Shown here piece by piece: positions 38,901 through 49,611 of a stretch of DNA of 64,000 nt; positions within the stretch are counted from its first letter, which is position 1, and every line of letters begins with the position of its first letter. Source of the stretch: Nemopilema nomurai (Eukaryota > Cnidaria > Scyphozoa > Rhizostomeae > Rhizostomatidae). The position numbers and the translations under genes are program-made. The stretch lies in assembly GCA_003864495.1 (NCBI GenBank), contig PEDN01001354.1, positions 62,001-126,000 of the forward strand, in the 5' to 3' direction. The notes beneath the pieces are model-generated. The model was not told where the DNA came from. It searched no databases and was given only the letters and a program-made list of their open reading frames with translations.

Positions 38901-41579
38901 GACAAATTTGGTCAATTTCGCATATTTGTAAGTTTTTATGGCAATCTTTTATGCTATGTGCCTATAACTCAAAAATTCTAAAAAAAGGTTTTAGGTGATG
39001 TCACACATTAGAACTCTTTTTTGTAGAAAGATGCTCATAATCAATTTATACCAAAATATTGTAAAACTTAGTAAGCAAATAAAAGATTTCTGTGATTCAT
39101 GGATACAGACCAAGAAATCAGAAGTCATATTAACATAAAAATACAAATAAACATATAAATTTATAATATACCAGGCCTTTTCGTTTTACGAGGGCAATCG
39201 CCCTTGCCCTCGCCCCTGCCAGATCATTGACGTAGGCAGTTGACTGCCCTCGCATAAACATGTGTTGCCCCCAAGGGAAAGGAAGAGCTTGTGGCTCTTT
39301 TTGCTGTCTCTATTATTCAATTCAGTACTCCTGAATTGCATTTTAACACTTTTTGGAAAAATTTGGCATTTCCCTCGAGGCCTTTTGGCTGGACGTTTTT
39401 TAGAACCCAGTAATGGGAAGAAATAGGATTAGGACTCATTCTTAAAGAAGAACTTTAAAAAAGCGAACTTTGATTGATTTCAAGTCCTATCTTTTATGTT
39501 TTTACTTAGCTGATCAAACGTGTGTTCTCTTTGTCCGTTCCTAAAAGTCACAGTATTCCTATATCAAAGGTCATTATGAATCTTCACAATGGCAAAAAAG
39601 GAACAAGTTTTTGCATACGTAAAGGACTTTTGCGTCCGACACTCCGCAGAGTAAGCAAACCTCGGAAAATTACCAAAAACTGATTGAATAAATAGCCAGT
39701 TGCGGATTGAAAACACTAGAGGGTGATAAGCAGAGCGTGTGATTGGTTATAATTGACCAATCTGTGCTACTTAGCACCTAACTTTAGAAGCTTGCCCAAT
39801 TATACGAAAATAATACATATTATTATAAATCATTACATCAAACGTTAGGCAATCGTTCCGAGACAATACCCTAATTTCCCCTCAGGTCCTGAAGGACTTC
39901 CTTTAACAAATATTGTCAGATGGGCAATCACCCTCGTAAGCTGAACCATGCGGGAAGTTTGTCACCCTTGCGAAAATTTCATCCCGGAAAGGCCTGCAAT
40001 TTACTAGACACAAGGGATATTAGCTTCCAAGGGTATATTTTTACATATTTGTTTTAGAACTTTCTATAAGCAGATATAAAACAGTTCTTCGTATTATCTT
40101 TGTGCAGGTTCATCACAAAACAATGTTGGAAAGTATTAACTAAGAAAACATCAGGAAAATTAGAATAATGACATAGCATTCAAGATTTGGGAATACATAG
40201 AGCACAGGGAACACAGGTACCTGGCAGAGTCAACCGTTTCAGAAAAAAGTCTAAGCCAAGTGTCTGCTTGTAAGCTTTTCCAAACTGCTCCTTTGCAAGA
40301 CGCATGCAGATAGAGGTCTAAAAAGAAGCAAATTTACAAACTTCTTATATCAATAAATAAAAAGAACAAGTCACACTATTAAAAAATTTCTGACTAATTA
40401 AGGCTGGTAGAAAAAGAAAAGCATTTATTTCAGACATTTGCACACAAACACATCAAGACAACTAATTACATAAACAAATTGTGCTTGCAATAATGGTGTA
40501 GATCTTTACAAACTCTTTGACATAAAACTCTTGCCTAGCACCACTGTATGGAGAAGATAAATTATGGAGATAAAGAAATGTGTGGCTTATGTGCCACGTT
40601 TAACTGTTTCCAATTGTCTCCAACAGTGCTTGACCTAGGTACAAGTCCAGAGTGTTCCTTTCTCCCAGCTTGCATTAAACATCACTGATCAAAACTAGAT
40701 TGTGGTATAATGGGAATTTTACTTGCAATGTGCTAATCTAAGAACAGGCAAGAAAGATAACATATGTTATTATGTAAACCCCAGCAAAATGTATGAACGG
40801 GTCATTTTAATAGCCCTGTTTATATTTGTTTCAAAACAACACCAAACACTCATTGTATAAAGCTTATCAATTCATAGAAGATTCTTTATAGTGAACTTTT
40901 TTAATCAGCCTTCTATTGTGTTTTTGTAAACTGCTCCATATATATTCCTTGTGATCGGAATAGAAATTGAAAATTCAGTCAAGGTATAAAGAAACTTGCC
41001 TGGTTGCCATGTTGTCTGATTAAACACTTAAAACATTGATTTATGCTAAAGAACCAAGGTCTTAGTGTGCTTAACTATATGTGTATCCTTTAACAGTCTG
41101 CCCTCAAAGGTGAGAATATATCCATAATATCGCATGCATTACTTTGTCTAACTCCATAACCAGACCTGTTTAGTAACACAGCTCTATATCACTGGTATAG
41201 CTTCATCTTACTTAAAGTGTTTTAATTCCCTATCTATATTTCTCACAAATTAAACATAGAACAAACAGTTTGCTTGTCCTAATAAATTGAACGCAAACAG
41301 AGTCACCAGCAGTCTTCCTTAATTCTTAAAAAGTACAAGTCGATTTGCCAAAACGACATTAAAAACAGGTGATTTAGCGCTTCAGAATAATTCAACAGGC
41401 ATACCTGGAAATCGAAAATACTTCTGCTCTGTTGTCACACTACTACAGCAAATATTTGTTCTCCGGGTACGTTCATTGAAAAGAAAGGAAATACTTACTT
41501 TCCCAGCTGTTCCATCTCCAATCAATGTTACTTTGATCTGACGATCTTTTGAAGTGTCTTCCTCATCTGATTCTGACAT
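26898..41579 (-). CDS. RAB28: RAB28 small GTPase, complete gene (8 exons, 224 residues)
   Basis: Exons by descending coordinate: 41499-41579, 40221-40317, 38662-38750, 37000-37129, 34102-34174, 32918-32948, 28850-28927, 26898-26993. They total 675 nt including the TGA stop; every junction is GT-AG and keeps frame. GTPase motifs are intact: P-loop GDGTAGKT (21-28), the RAB28-type WDIGGQ (69-74) instead of the usual WDTAGQ, NKVD (131-134) and SAK (161-163). The tail ends CVLQ, a CaaX box expected to be farnesylated, unlike the double-cysteine ends of most Rabs. Length is close to the roughly 220 residues of animal RAB28. The family is tied to cilia and photoreceptor membrane turnover. The start ATG at 41579 has A at -3. 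Introns carry several repeats and transposons, listed separately. Confidence 0.96.
26994..28849 (-). repeat. RAB28 intron 7, with (ATTCAT)n at about 27803-27829
   Basis: Ordinary AT-rich intron. The only structure seen is a short ATTCAT hexanucleotide run and nearby CATATG-rich sequence around 27885-27905. Confidence 0.6.
28850..28927 (-). CDS. RAB28: RAB28 exon 7
   Basis: The acceptor is TGTCGTAG. The donor GTATCC is the weakest in the gene, but the joined protein aligns without gaps to the known RAB28 pattern. Encodes [20 protein letters not shown], the last helix. Confidence 0.92.
31735..32236. repeat. Higher-order satellite: 52-bp monomers A and B alternating (104-bp dimer)
   Basis: Ten head-to-tail 52-bp monomers alternate strictly between type A (GCTCAGAGCCAACCTTTTGG) and type B (GCTGATTGCCTACGTTTTGG). 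The tenth is cut after 34 bases at 32236. The two types share their first third (AGTCATATCCCTCGGAGTGT) and differ in the middle. Dimers 3 and 4 share the same private variants (GCGCAGAGCCACCC), showing that expansion happened by whole dimers. It lies in RAB28 intron 6. Confidence 0.96.
32918..32948 (-). CDS. RAB28: RAB28 exon 6 (31-nt microexon with SAK motif)
   Basis: The acceptor is CATTTCAG and the donor CCAG|GTAAAC. Its 31 bases encode [10 protein letters not shown], which holds the G5 guanine-specificity motif, so skipping it would remove an essential element and shift frame. Confidence 0.93.
33065..33890 (+). repeat. Long purine-rich tract (strand-asymmetric)
   Basis: For about 800 bases the plus strand is mostly A and G (GAGGAAAG, GGAAAGAAGG and similar), so RAB28 pre-mRNA is C/U-rich here. 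This creates a 272-codon Phe/Ser/Leu-rich open frame on the minus strand that I do not accept as a gene. It sits in RAB28 intron 5. Confidence 0.85.
33898..34097. repeat. 36-bp minisatellite abutting RAB28 exon 5 donor
   Basis: About 5.5 imperfect copies of a unit like AATCATTCAAGTATACTCAA followed by ATGAAAAAGTTTACA. The array ends only about three bases from the donor dinucleotide at 34100-34101. Confidence 0.9.
34102..34174 (-). CDS. RAB28: RAB28 exon 5
   Basis: The acceptor is CTCCTCAG and the donor ATAG|GTATCG. Encodes [17 protein letters not shown] onward to residue 156. A 36-bp minisatellite starts within a few bases of the donor. Confidence 0.94.
35642..36377. mobile_element. Pogo/Tc1-type non-autonomous transposon (736 bp)
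   Basis: Both ends start CAGTACTTAT(C/T)CAATTA on their own strands and are flanked by TA (35640-35641 and 36378-36379), the target duplication of Tc1/mariner-pogo elements. TTATCCGG motifs recur just inside both ends, as in Tigger/pogo termini. No transposase is recognisable inside. It lies in RAB28 intron 4. Confidence 0.8.
37000..37129 (-). CDS. RAB28: RAB28 exon 4 (to NKxD)
   Basis: The acceptor is TTCTTTTAG and the donor AAAG|GTAGGT. Encodes residues 90-132, including [17 protein letters not shown] and LALVGNK. Confidence 0.96.
38662..38750 (-). CDS. RAB28: RAB28 exon 3 (WDIGGQ, switch II)
   Basis: The acceptor is CTTTTTAG and the donor ACAG|GTATTT. Encodes residues 60-89 with [19 protein letters not shown], diagnostic of RAB28. 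Confidence 0.96.
39172..39996 (-). mobile_element. Non-autonomous DNA transposon, copy 2 (about 825 bp)
   Basis: Reverse-orientation copy of the element at 2363-3267, lying in RAB28 intron 2. Both ends begin CAGGCCTTT on their own strands. The interior aligns with copy 1 throughout (for example CCTGAAGGACTTCCTTTAAC and the TTAGGAACGGACAA-like block). I could not see a clear target duplication. Confidence 0.75.
40221..40317 (-). CDS. RAB28: RAB28 exon 2 (switch I region)
   Basis: The acceptor is CTTTTTAG and the donor CCAG|GTACCT. Encodes residues 28-59, including the [11 protein letters not shown] effector-region segment. Confidence 0.95.
41499..41579 (-). CDS. RAB28: RAB28 exon 1
   Basis: Encodes residues 1-27, an acidic start ([14 protein letters not shown]) and most of the P-loop. 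The donor is AAA|GTAAGT, and the first intron falls within GK|T of the P-loop. Confidence 0.95.
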
Positions 41580-42282
41580 TTTCAAGCGGGCCTGATTTTT
41601 GGAGTTCTAGAATTACCAGCGTTCCAGCAGCAGATAGGCCCAGTGTCATCAAGTCGGATTTGCTTACACCATACTTTCTTGTTTTTTCGTAGAGAAAACA
41701 CTATGTATGGACAGACTAGAACCTAAAGATCATTTTCTTCAAAACAGTTCTTACTTACTCTCAAAATATCTCACAGTGAACAAGAATGACACCAAAAATA
41801 TATTCACTGAGAACGGCGCAATTACCAACTTCAGCTCTGATTGAAAACAGACAGCCTCCTTTAGGTGCAGGAGAAACAGGTGTTTTACCATGACAACCAA
41901 ATAATCAATCTCAGAAACAAATATTTAACAATTTCCTAAATAGACCTTTTCTAATTTTGAGATATTTTAATTTGAGTACTTGTATGCCTTTGCCTTTTGT
42001 CGATTTTAGGCTGCTGATACCTTTTGTAATGAAAAACAGATATCCAGGTTAACAATAGAGCACTCGTAATGCATTGCACTGGTATAAAGAGGCTTGAAAT
42101 TTTAACCACTCATAACATAACATGACCTGTTGCCTTGACGTTTTATCTTTTCTCAATCCTATCCAGTGGTGGGGCTGCGTTGGCCCTCCTGGTGTGGGCA
42201 GTCCTCTCTCACTCAACAGGTCCCTTGCATTTTGTGATGGAGCTGCGATGGCTCCCCTGTGCAATCGGTAAAAGAGAGGGGC

Positions 42283-42416
42283 AGTGCGGATAAATGACTT
42301 GGCCTCGAGTGCTGGCTTGAAAGCATGACCCGATAGCACAGTTGGTAGAGCACTTGACGTACAAAGTCAAGGGTCGTGAGTTCGAGTCCCGCTCGAGTCG
42401 GTTATTTATCCGCACT
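42283..42416. repeat. Perfect 13-bp inverted repeat around a tRNA-like core
   Basis: AGTGCGGATAAAT at 42283-42295 is the exact reverse complement of ATTTATCCGCACT at 42404-42416. The tRNA-like sequence lies between them. It could be the ends of a small mobile element or a long hairpin. Confidence 0.75.
42327..42400 (+). pseudogene. tRNA-like sequence (pseudo-tRNA or tRNA-derived SINE head)
   Basis: Its 74 bases fold roughly as a tRNA: acceptor GACCCGA/TCGAGTC with one mismatch, A-box TAGCACAGTTGG, B-box GTTCGAGTC, and an anticodon stem TTGAC/GTCAA around loop GTACAAA. The nominal anticodon would be ACA, which is not used for cysteine in animals. The D-stem and T-stem each have a mismatch. 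This suits a pol III-derived repeat better than a working tRNA. Confidence 0.65.
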
Positions 42417-42590
42417 CTCTATGATCCTTCGTAAGAAATCCTGTTGCCTTCACCAAATCAACAACTCCATATTGCTAGTGCATTAAGCTGATCATGTGCA
42501 TGTAACACTTTATTGTAACACTTTAACTTGAAACTCTCTTCTCTAAGTGATATGTAGCCGACCAGAAGCTACATACCCTCCAATCATTGG

Positions 42591-42647
42591 GCGGTGGATT
42601 ACTGTTTAAGCGGTGGATTACTGTTTAAGCGGTGGATTACTGTTTAA
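42591..42647. repeat. 19-bp tandem triplication
   Basis: GCGGTGGATTACTGTTTAA occurs three times in a row without change, so the expansion is recent. Confidence 0.95.
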
Positions 42648-44915
42648 GAATTCAGCGAAGGCAACAAGCAAGAGACAGCAAAAAGCACATGATTAATGGC
42701 GTAAAATTGCCGAAAGCCTGGCTTGTGCAAAACAGAAGCTGGAATTTTTGCGACCCACTCAAATCAACCCTTCCTACAACGGCACATTGAACTCTAAATG
42801 GATTACATCCAGCAATAAAAAAACATTTTGATAGGTAGAGCTCGTATTTTGATTGATGACGAGTGACTGGCTTAAATCCAGAAATAAATAACCATCAAAT
42901 GAATAACAAATCTTCTCGCTTTAAGTAACAATTGCTTATTTTTGTAACCCTGAGTAGGTATTAGATTTGAAGCATTCCAAAGAGTTTCCTGCTTTTTATA
43001 GTTACGTGTTCTTTGTTTTGGAAATAAGTTATCCAGAAGCTGATTAAATACCCTCTCAAAGTCGGCTTCAGTCTGTTCCAGGAGCTTAGAAATGCTTTGG
43101 ATTATAAATCGAAAAAATCTTTGTTGATGGCAACAATGCTATGCCAGTTTGGTTTGAACTCTTAATGAATTAACTTGGAGAATACTTCGTAATAACAGAA
43201 GCAGGTAATCTGTGGTATTCTCTTAACTTAAGTTTATAGCAACGTAAAGAAACAGTTCAAGAAAAACACATCCTTTCGCTTGCTCTTTAGCAACAAGATA
43301 TAAACATGCATGAATATCGGATTACAACGAATCAACAATCTAAACTGTCCAGGCAGTGTACATTAAGTGCATAGATATATGATTACATGCTATATTACAG
43401 AATGAAATAATAAACATGGGTGGGTGAATTAAAGACTCCCTTCTATCTCTTGCAAACTGAATGTAAACAGTATTACTGAAATTACATCATACTGCCACAA
43501 ACTAAAATAACAGATCATCGATAGCTTTTGCGGTGTTGTAATTCAATAAACGAAATGTATACAATTGTATTATTACCAGGGCGTCAGTTGTAAGTAAATC
43601 CTCTGCCGGCTTCCAAGCAATTACCGGTAAAAAGTCATCGACATCAACTTTTTCTATCTATGCGACGACCGTTCAAATGCATAAGCAATTGGTTTATTCT
43701 TGGCTTGATAAAGAGTTCTAAAGATGTGGTAGAAACTTGAGAATAAAGGGCATTTAAAACAAAATCTGAAAAATTAAAAAGAATTCTAGTAAGGGTTTTC
43801 TAAAGGAAGATGTGGACGATCGTGAAGAGACGCAGAAAACGTCAAAACAGCTTATGGGATTTAATAATCTCTAAGGAACATACCAAAATCATGTAAGGTG
43901 CAGATATGGAAGATGAATAAAAAAAATTGAGCCTGGGGTAACATTGCCAATTGTCACATGACATGTCACATGGATGAACTAAAGAAAGCAAAGAGGACTG
44001 GCGGAAGAGAAGATGCCGCGCTTGACTTGATAATGGTAAATGGGTTGATAACAGTGCCAAATGCATAGGGTAGTTTCCAGATAAGTAGCGTGTTAACCTT
44101 CTGTTGAAACAACTGTGCTGGAACTTCCAATATCTATCTTGCCAATGTAGCAAAAAATCTTGACGAAATTTCGAGTGTGAGTGAGAAGGCTCTAATACCC
44201 GGTTTAAACTGGAGTTTTTAATCCGAATGGATTTTTATCTGGATAAAATTTACATGCATAAACCATTCACACGAACGGGGTCTTAAACATTCTTCGCTCA
44301 TGGGTCACGGGGTACCGGGAAAATGAAGAATTTTTCGTCTTCAATTTTGCTAAATATTGCAACAAGAAGAGTTTGCCTTCCATGTCAACCTTTACAGACT
44401 TCAGACGAGACTTTCACGCAATTTCTTTGCAACCGAAAGCGGTAAAATCTCGCATGGTTTCAGAACAATCAGTAAAAAACGTATTAACCAAAGTTTGATG
44501 AGATTTATAAATTATCATCATTGTTACCAACATTGTTATGGTTATCAGTTGACTTATTTAATGATGACAAAAACCTTGCTTAAAATCTCATGTCTCGAGA
44601 AAAAGTAATTTATAATTTTCAATGCTATTTTATAGTCTAAGGCTATATAGTGTGCTATTGGATACCTGCGCCTGTGGGAATTGTAAGGAACATCTTACCC
44701 TATTTCGACTTCGATTTATGGCCATTTTACATAGCATTTCACAAAAGTATTTAGGTACAGAGTTACAGGGCACGTGACATCAAAACTAACCCGGTACCCA
44801 CCCAATACCTACTAGCTTAGAGCAGAACAACAATGGCTATTGCAGGATCGAAGGCATAGCTTCAAACATTTTCTACTTTCAATCGGGGTAGTCGTGACAC
44901 TGGTGACTATCATTC

Positions 44916-45006
44916 GAAAGTGACTTCTAATTTTAGCAAACGGTAAGAAGCAACAATTAACTACGCCGTTGTCCGAACTGAGCTTCCCATGAGACCCCCA
45001 CCGATT
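44916..45006. repeat. 91-bp block, copy 1
   Basis: Matches 49521-49611 at 87 of 91 positions without gaps. On the minus strand both copies are open and read SHGKLSSDNGV...CCFLPFAKIRSHF. It is either a dispersed repeat fragment or a conserved element; no family recognised. Confidence 0.85.
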
Positions 45007-46806
45007 CAAAATAGCTATATGAAGTTTCATGGGTGGGCATTGTTTAAATATTCCTTGCCAAAAAGGAAAACAATTATTGGGAAACCAAAGCCATCTCTCA
45101 GTCAGTACTCTTCCCGTCAATATACCTTTTAAACAGAGCATGGTGAGTGCGTCTGAATAAAAAATGATGTTTTTTCAGTAGACACAGTGTGTCTAGATGC
45201 AAAACCCCCACTGCCTGTTGAAACTATGAGCTAGCAACTCTAGAAAATAAAAATGCTACCTCAGTTTTAGGTAGGACAAAGAATCTGTTTTCGCAATTTA
45301 GCGCGCTTGGGTTTCTTTTTACTTTAACAGTTAGAAGAGAAATCACATCTGCAAGTAGCCTGGAAAAAAACGGTTAGTTGTGCGTGCGCCATCCTCGTCA
45401 TGGAGATACGTTCTCATCTGCCTTTACCGTCGCTTGCTCGGCTATGCATCTGTTTATTGGTAGAGATTGAGAAATTATCAAGCCAAGACACTTTTAGCAC
45501 AGCAAATACAGAAGAACAAAATTGTAGCTCCAAAACTGCTAGAAAAAACTGCTTTTGTGAAGCACAGAGAGAGACGATCTTTCGTGGCTATAAACTTGTC
45601 ATACTCTAAGAAAACGTAGGTTACGGAACGTGTGATACGGAGTGAAATGTGAATAAGAAAACGAAACGAAAACGAATGAAAAGAATACAAGGGGATTAGA
45701 TTAAATATGTTAATGCATCCGTTAGGGTCCAGACTTCGGTACTAGGGACCAGACTCCAGTACTTGACAGTTTAGATCAAGATAATTTTGCTTTCTCTATT
45801 TGTTCCTAACCGGTTACTAATTGGTAAGCTGAAAACGTGGGAGACCATTTATGTCCCAAAGCACAGAAGCTGGATTGGAAATGTGGCCATGAGAGGCTGG
45901 GCCGGAGCTGAAGTACGAAGCCCCAGTGATAAGAACAGTCTATTCTTACTTTATGAGGCCCCCTAGACTTTGAGGTCCCGGGTAACATCGCCCCCCCCCC
46001 TGACCCCCTTTCGGCAGCTCTGATGAGAGGGAAGAATATATGTTGGAAAGGCAACCCCTTGTTTCAAGGTCACATGATAAGCTGTCACGTGACAGGAACA
46101 ATTATGCACTCTTCAATTAGACCTTTAGGTTAGAATCGTTAGCATAGGTTAGAATCGCACGTTTTATAAATCGCATGTTATGTTCTGTTTTATATAAAAT
46201 ATCAAAAAGACAACATGATTGATTTTCTACCTCAAGCCCAAAATTAATGATCGATTTACAACAATATATGAAGCCGACTTTTCTAGTGATTGTAAGAAAT
46301 TGCTCTAAGTCCAAAAATAACGATGTGATGTTGAAGTTTTCATGCAATGTTACGTGTTGCTTGCATGTTAAGTGTGTTGAACGTCTGCTAAAACATGTCA
46401 TCCTGTATTGGGAAAAATAGGATAATGAATTCAATCATCAAGAGCCATTTGCAATCATCAAAGGCCTTTCAACAGAATCAACTACCAGGTAGGAACATTG
46501 CATTCTGACGAATAGGGGCATCAATAAAGTTGGATTTGAAGCAACAAGGCGCCTTTACACAATGTCCAATAAACTCTCTATGTTGCATGGGCAGGATAGT
46601 GTTCAATACAGAATCACAACCACAAGACAATGAAAAGATACTAGCAAAAACACGGAAACTTTCTTTAACCAGAACATACAATTCTTCAATATTTTTTAGC
46701 ATTTGAAAATATTTCATGTAAGTCATAGATATTGACGTGCAATGTGGGACGTTTTTTAGGCTAAAATGGATACCAACTCATTTTACTAGACGTAACATGT
46801 CGCTCT

Positions 46807-48372
46807 CTAAACGGCAGTGTTATTTATTAAAACTTCCCCGTTTTTTGCTGGCTTCTTATCGTCAGCATAAACACAAGAAACGAGTTTGAAACGAGCTAAA
46901 ACAAAGCTGTAAAATTTCTTTCTCATCTTAATTACGAGTTCGGGTGCATTCTGTTCAAGCTTTATTGTCAAGAAATAGAATGGAACCGCAAAAGCCAGCC
47001 CAAGAAGACTGATCGTGCTCTCCATTGGATTCTTAACGAAAGGGCTGATTATGAGGAATAATGACACTAAAGTCATGAATATCGGGTTGGCGATCCATAC
47101 TTTAAACGGCCTTGGGAGATCGGGCTGCCGCACTCGCAGCACTATGACACCGAATATTGCAAGGCCATACGTGAACCAGATTGCGAAGGAGAAGTAGATG
47201 AGCAACTTCTGCGTGCCAGCACCTAGGACTAGAATCCAGATCATGGACAGAAACGAGAGACTCAACACTGCTGGCACGGGTGTTCTTCGGTCACTATGAA
47301 TATACGATAATAACCTAGGGCAGTGTCCCTCTCGCGCAGCGGAAAGGAGCGTTCGTGATGAAACAAGCAAAGTTGCATTGAGGGCACTGAAGCAGGATAG
47401 AGCCACGACGATAGGTACAACAAGAGCGACTTTCTTACCCAGCGTCTTCTCCACAAAAGTTGTAGCCACTGTAGAAGACATTGCAATTTCGCTATGGCTC
47501 AACACCGACATAAAGGCCAGGTTTACGAGCAAATAACACACGATGACGAAAGGGATCCCAGTGACAATTGCCAATCGCAGGTTCCGTTCGGGGTTCTGCA
47601 GCTCCTCGGTGATGGTGCAGACGAGGCCCCAGCCGTCGTACGCCCAGAGACCGTTGTAAAAAGCGATGCTAAAACTCCCCAAATCAACCTTGCCAAAGTC
47701 GTCGAAGGTCGTGAGGTAATTCTGGGTGTGGCCTGTAGAAACATTCCATACTCCCAAAGCGACCAGGAGTAGGACGGCTATGGTTTGAACTGCCGTGAAA
47801 AAGACTTGTGAGTTTGCGACAAACGAGACACTGAAACAATTTAAGCATGTCGAAATGAGCAGCGACAGCAAAGCAACCGCTTTCACCAGCCAAATGCCAT
47901 TGGCAGAGCTGACGTCATAGAAGGGTGCGATCAAGTACTCTGCCATCGCAACTGCCACTACAGAAATTGCCGATGGCGTTACGACCAAGCTCTGTGCCCA
48001 CAAAGTGACAAAAGCAGCGACATCCCCATATGCTTCCTTGATGAATATATATTCGCCTCCACTCTTTCTAACAGCAGCAGCTAGTTCACAAAAACACAGC
48101 GCCCCGAACATGCAAACAACCCCAGCCACTATCCAAATGGTCAACGCGATGCCCATGCTCGTAGTTTGCCGTGCCACATAACTTGGGGATATGAAAACGC
48201 CTGAGCCAAACAAAATTCCGACGATGTACGAAAACAGGTGGAGATATCCGAGACTTCTGGCCAGCTCCTTGCCACTTTGCAAAAATTTGCTTATCGAAAC
48301 TTCAAATCTTCCCGATTTTTCCTTCGCTGGAAGGAGTTCCGACTTTTCATTGAGATTGTTGTTTTCCGCCAT
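46807..48372 (-). CDS. SLC7-family amino-acid transporter A (b0,+AT/LAT-like), intronless
   Basis: Complete 521-residue frame from ATG (G at -3, G at +4) to TAG. It is a 12-helix APC-superfamily amino-acid exchanger of the light-chain (LAT) type, expected in the plasma membrane. TM1 carries the substrate-binding GSGVFISPS (56-64). GGEYIFIKEAYG (105-116) is the family signature. TM6 reads FYNGLWAYDGW (238-248), the b0,+AT (SLC7A9) form with Trp where LAT1 has the gate Phe, then ITEEL and NPERNL. The loop between TM3 and TM4 (PFYDVSSANG, about 150-160) has no cysteine where heterodimeric SLC7 proteins have the one that bonds to the SLC3 heavy chain. A paralogue lies at 56485-58047, same strand, aligning gap-free over at least the first 250 residues. 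Confidence 0.94.
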   Translation of the reverse strand: MAENNNLNEKSELLPAKEKSGRFEVSISKFLQSGKELARSLGYLHLFSYIVGILFGSGVFISPSYVARQTTSMGIALTIWIVAGVVCMFGALCFCELAAAVRKSGGEYIFIKEAYGDVAAFVTLWAQSLVVTPSAISVVAVAMAEYLIAPFYDVSSANGIWLVKAVALLSLLISTCLNCFSVSFVANSQVFFTAVQTIAVLLLVALGVWNVSTGHTQNYLTTFDDFGKVDLGSFSIAFYNGLWAYDGWGLVCTITEELQNPERNLRLAIVTGIPFVIVCYLLVNLAFMSVLSHSEIAMSSTVATTFVEKTLGKKVALVVPIVVALSCFSALNATLLVSSRTLLSAAREGHCPRLLSYIHSDRRTPVPAVLSLSFLSMIWILVLGAGTQKLLIYFSFAIWFTYGLAIFGVIVLRVRQPDLPRPFKVWIANPIFMTLVSLFLIISPFVKNPMESTISLLGLAFAVPFYFLTIKLEQNAPELVIKMRKKFYSFVLARFKLVSCVYADDKKPAKNGEVLINNTAV

Positions 48373-49520
48373 AACAGTTAGTAAATATTCTCGCTATAGA
48401 GATGACTATGAGCTGCATGTAATGATAATATACCCATTAACCACCTGAATCTCTCAAAAGACCAATGTTATCCAAGCTGCTATGACGCATGGCTGGTCTC
48501 TTGCCACCTCCCTCAACCGAGCTTTATGCTCATTCGTTGAACATTCTGTCGGGGGGTTCGTACAAGTAAATCGTTTTTCCTGGAGCTACAGTGGGCATAC
48601 AAGTGCCCCGTTCTAAAAATTGATCCCAAGAAACATTGTTGTTATTATCAATTATTCCTTACAATAGGAGAGCGCCTTCGGAGGAGCCCATAACCTTGCG
48701 TAGAACCATAGGGCTTCAAACGCGATGATATTGTGATATGGTCTATGGACTTGACGTGCCAAATAAAATGACAAGGATTTCCCAGTAAAATGAAATGCTT
48801 TTTCAAGAAAATCACGCCGAGAATCTTTTACAAGCGTTCCCACGAAACAAAACTAACTAATTGAACAAAACCCGCTAATAGATAGCTACGCAACATAATA
48901 AAGAAAACTCAAGGGACAGATAAATTATACGCTACGGTCTATTTAAAATGTGTGAGGTTAATCGGATTACAAGATATAAAGCCGAGAAAATATTAATGTG
49001 TTAAAGTGAAAATTGGGAAGCGTAAACGTCAGAAAAAACGAGCAAAGTGAGATACAGAATATCGGTCCTGGGAAACCATAGCGACGCAAGTAAGGCGTGG
49101 CTGTGCAAGCGCTGCGAAGCATAGCGGGTGCTGCGAGGCAAAACGCAAAGCACTTTTAAAATATGCACGAGGAACAGCACGGTCCTAGAGGGAGAGGAAT
49201 TTTCCCACTACCCCATGGGTAATACCTCGAATTAAGCGATAACTTCCCATTAAAATTTCCACTGTTATAACTATGTGTTAACGTATTAAATAAGAACTTC
49301 GCTTTAACCTAGTACCTCGAGGGAAGTAATTCATAATCGTTAAGGCTACGTTTATAATCAAGTTTGCCATTGGATGCTTGCGATTGTACCTATTTAAGTT
49401 TAATATACCCCCATTTTACAAAGCCTTTTAATTTTACATAGCCTTCTCGAAAGTGCTTGGCTACAGACTTCTTTTCCACCTGAGAAAAAGACAGGAAAGT
49501 TGTCTGCTTGTCTATCATCA
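48373..49520. other. Spacer upstream of transporter A
   Basis: Presumed promoter/5' UTR side of transporter A. I see no gene and no clear core-promoter element. Confidence 0.45.
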
Positions 49521-49611
49521 GAAAGTGACTTCTAATTTTAGCAAACGGTAAAAAGCAACAATGAATTACACCGTTGTCCGAACTGAGCTTCCCATGAGAC
49601 CCCCACCGATT
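49521..49611. repeat. 91-bp block, copy 2
   Basis: Partner of 44916-45006, in the same orientation, lying 3' of the second transporter gene as copy 1 lies 3' of the first. Similarity continues weakly to about 49800 (AAAAATGATGTTTTTT and CACAGTGT...). Confidence 0.85.

Larger units (their letters stand above)
41580..46806. other. Intergenic stretch between RAB28 and the transporter cluster
   Basis: No gene recognised. It contains the RAB28 promoter side (just above 41580), the tRNA-like element, the 19-bp triplication, and the 44916-45480 sequence also found downstream of the second transporter. Confidence 0.55.

Noticed and set aside
42327..42400. Functional tRNA gene
   Set aside because: Mismatches in the acceptor, D and T stems and an unlikely anticodon argue against function.
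42049..42415. Minus-strand open frames reading ERDSNSRPL and similar
   Set aside because: They are the antisense of the tRNA-like repeat, a common false protein in genomes with such repeats.
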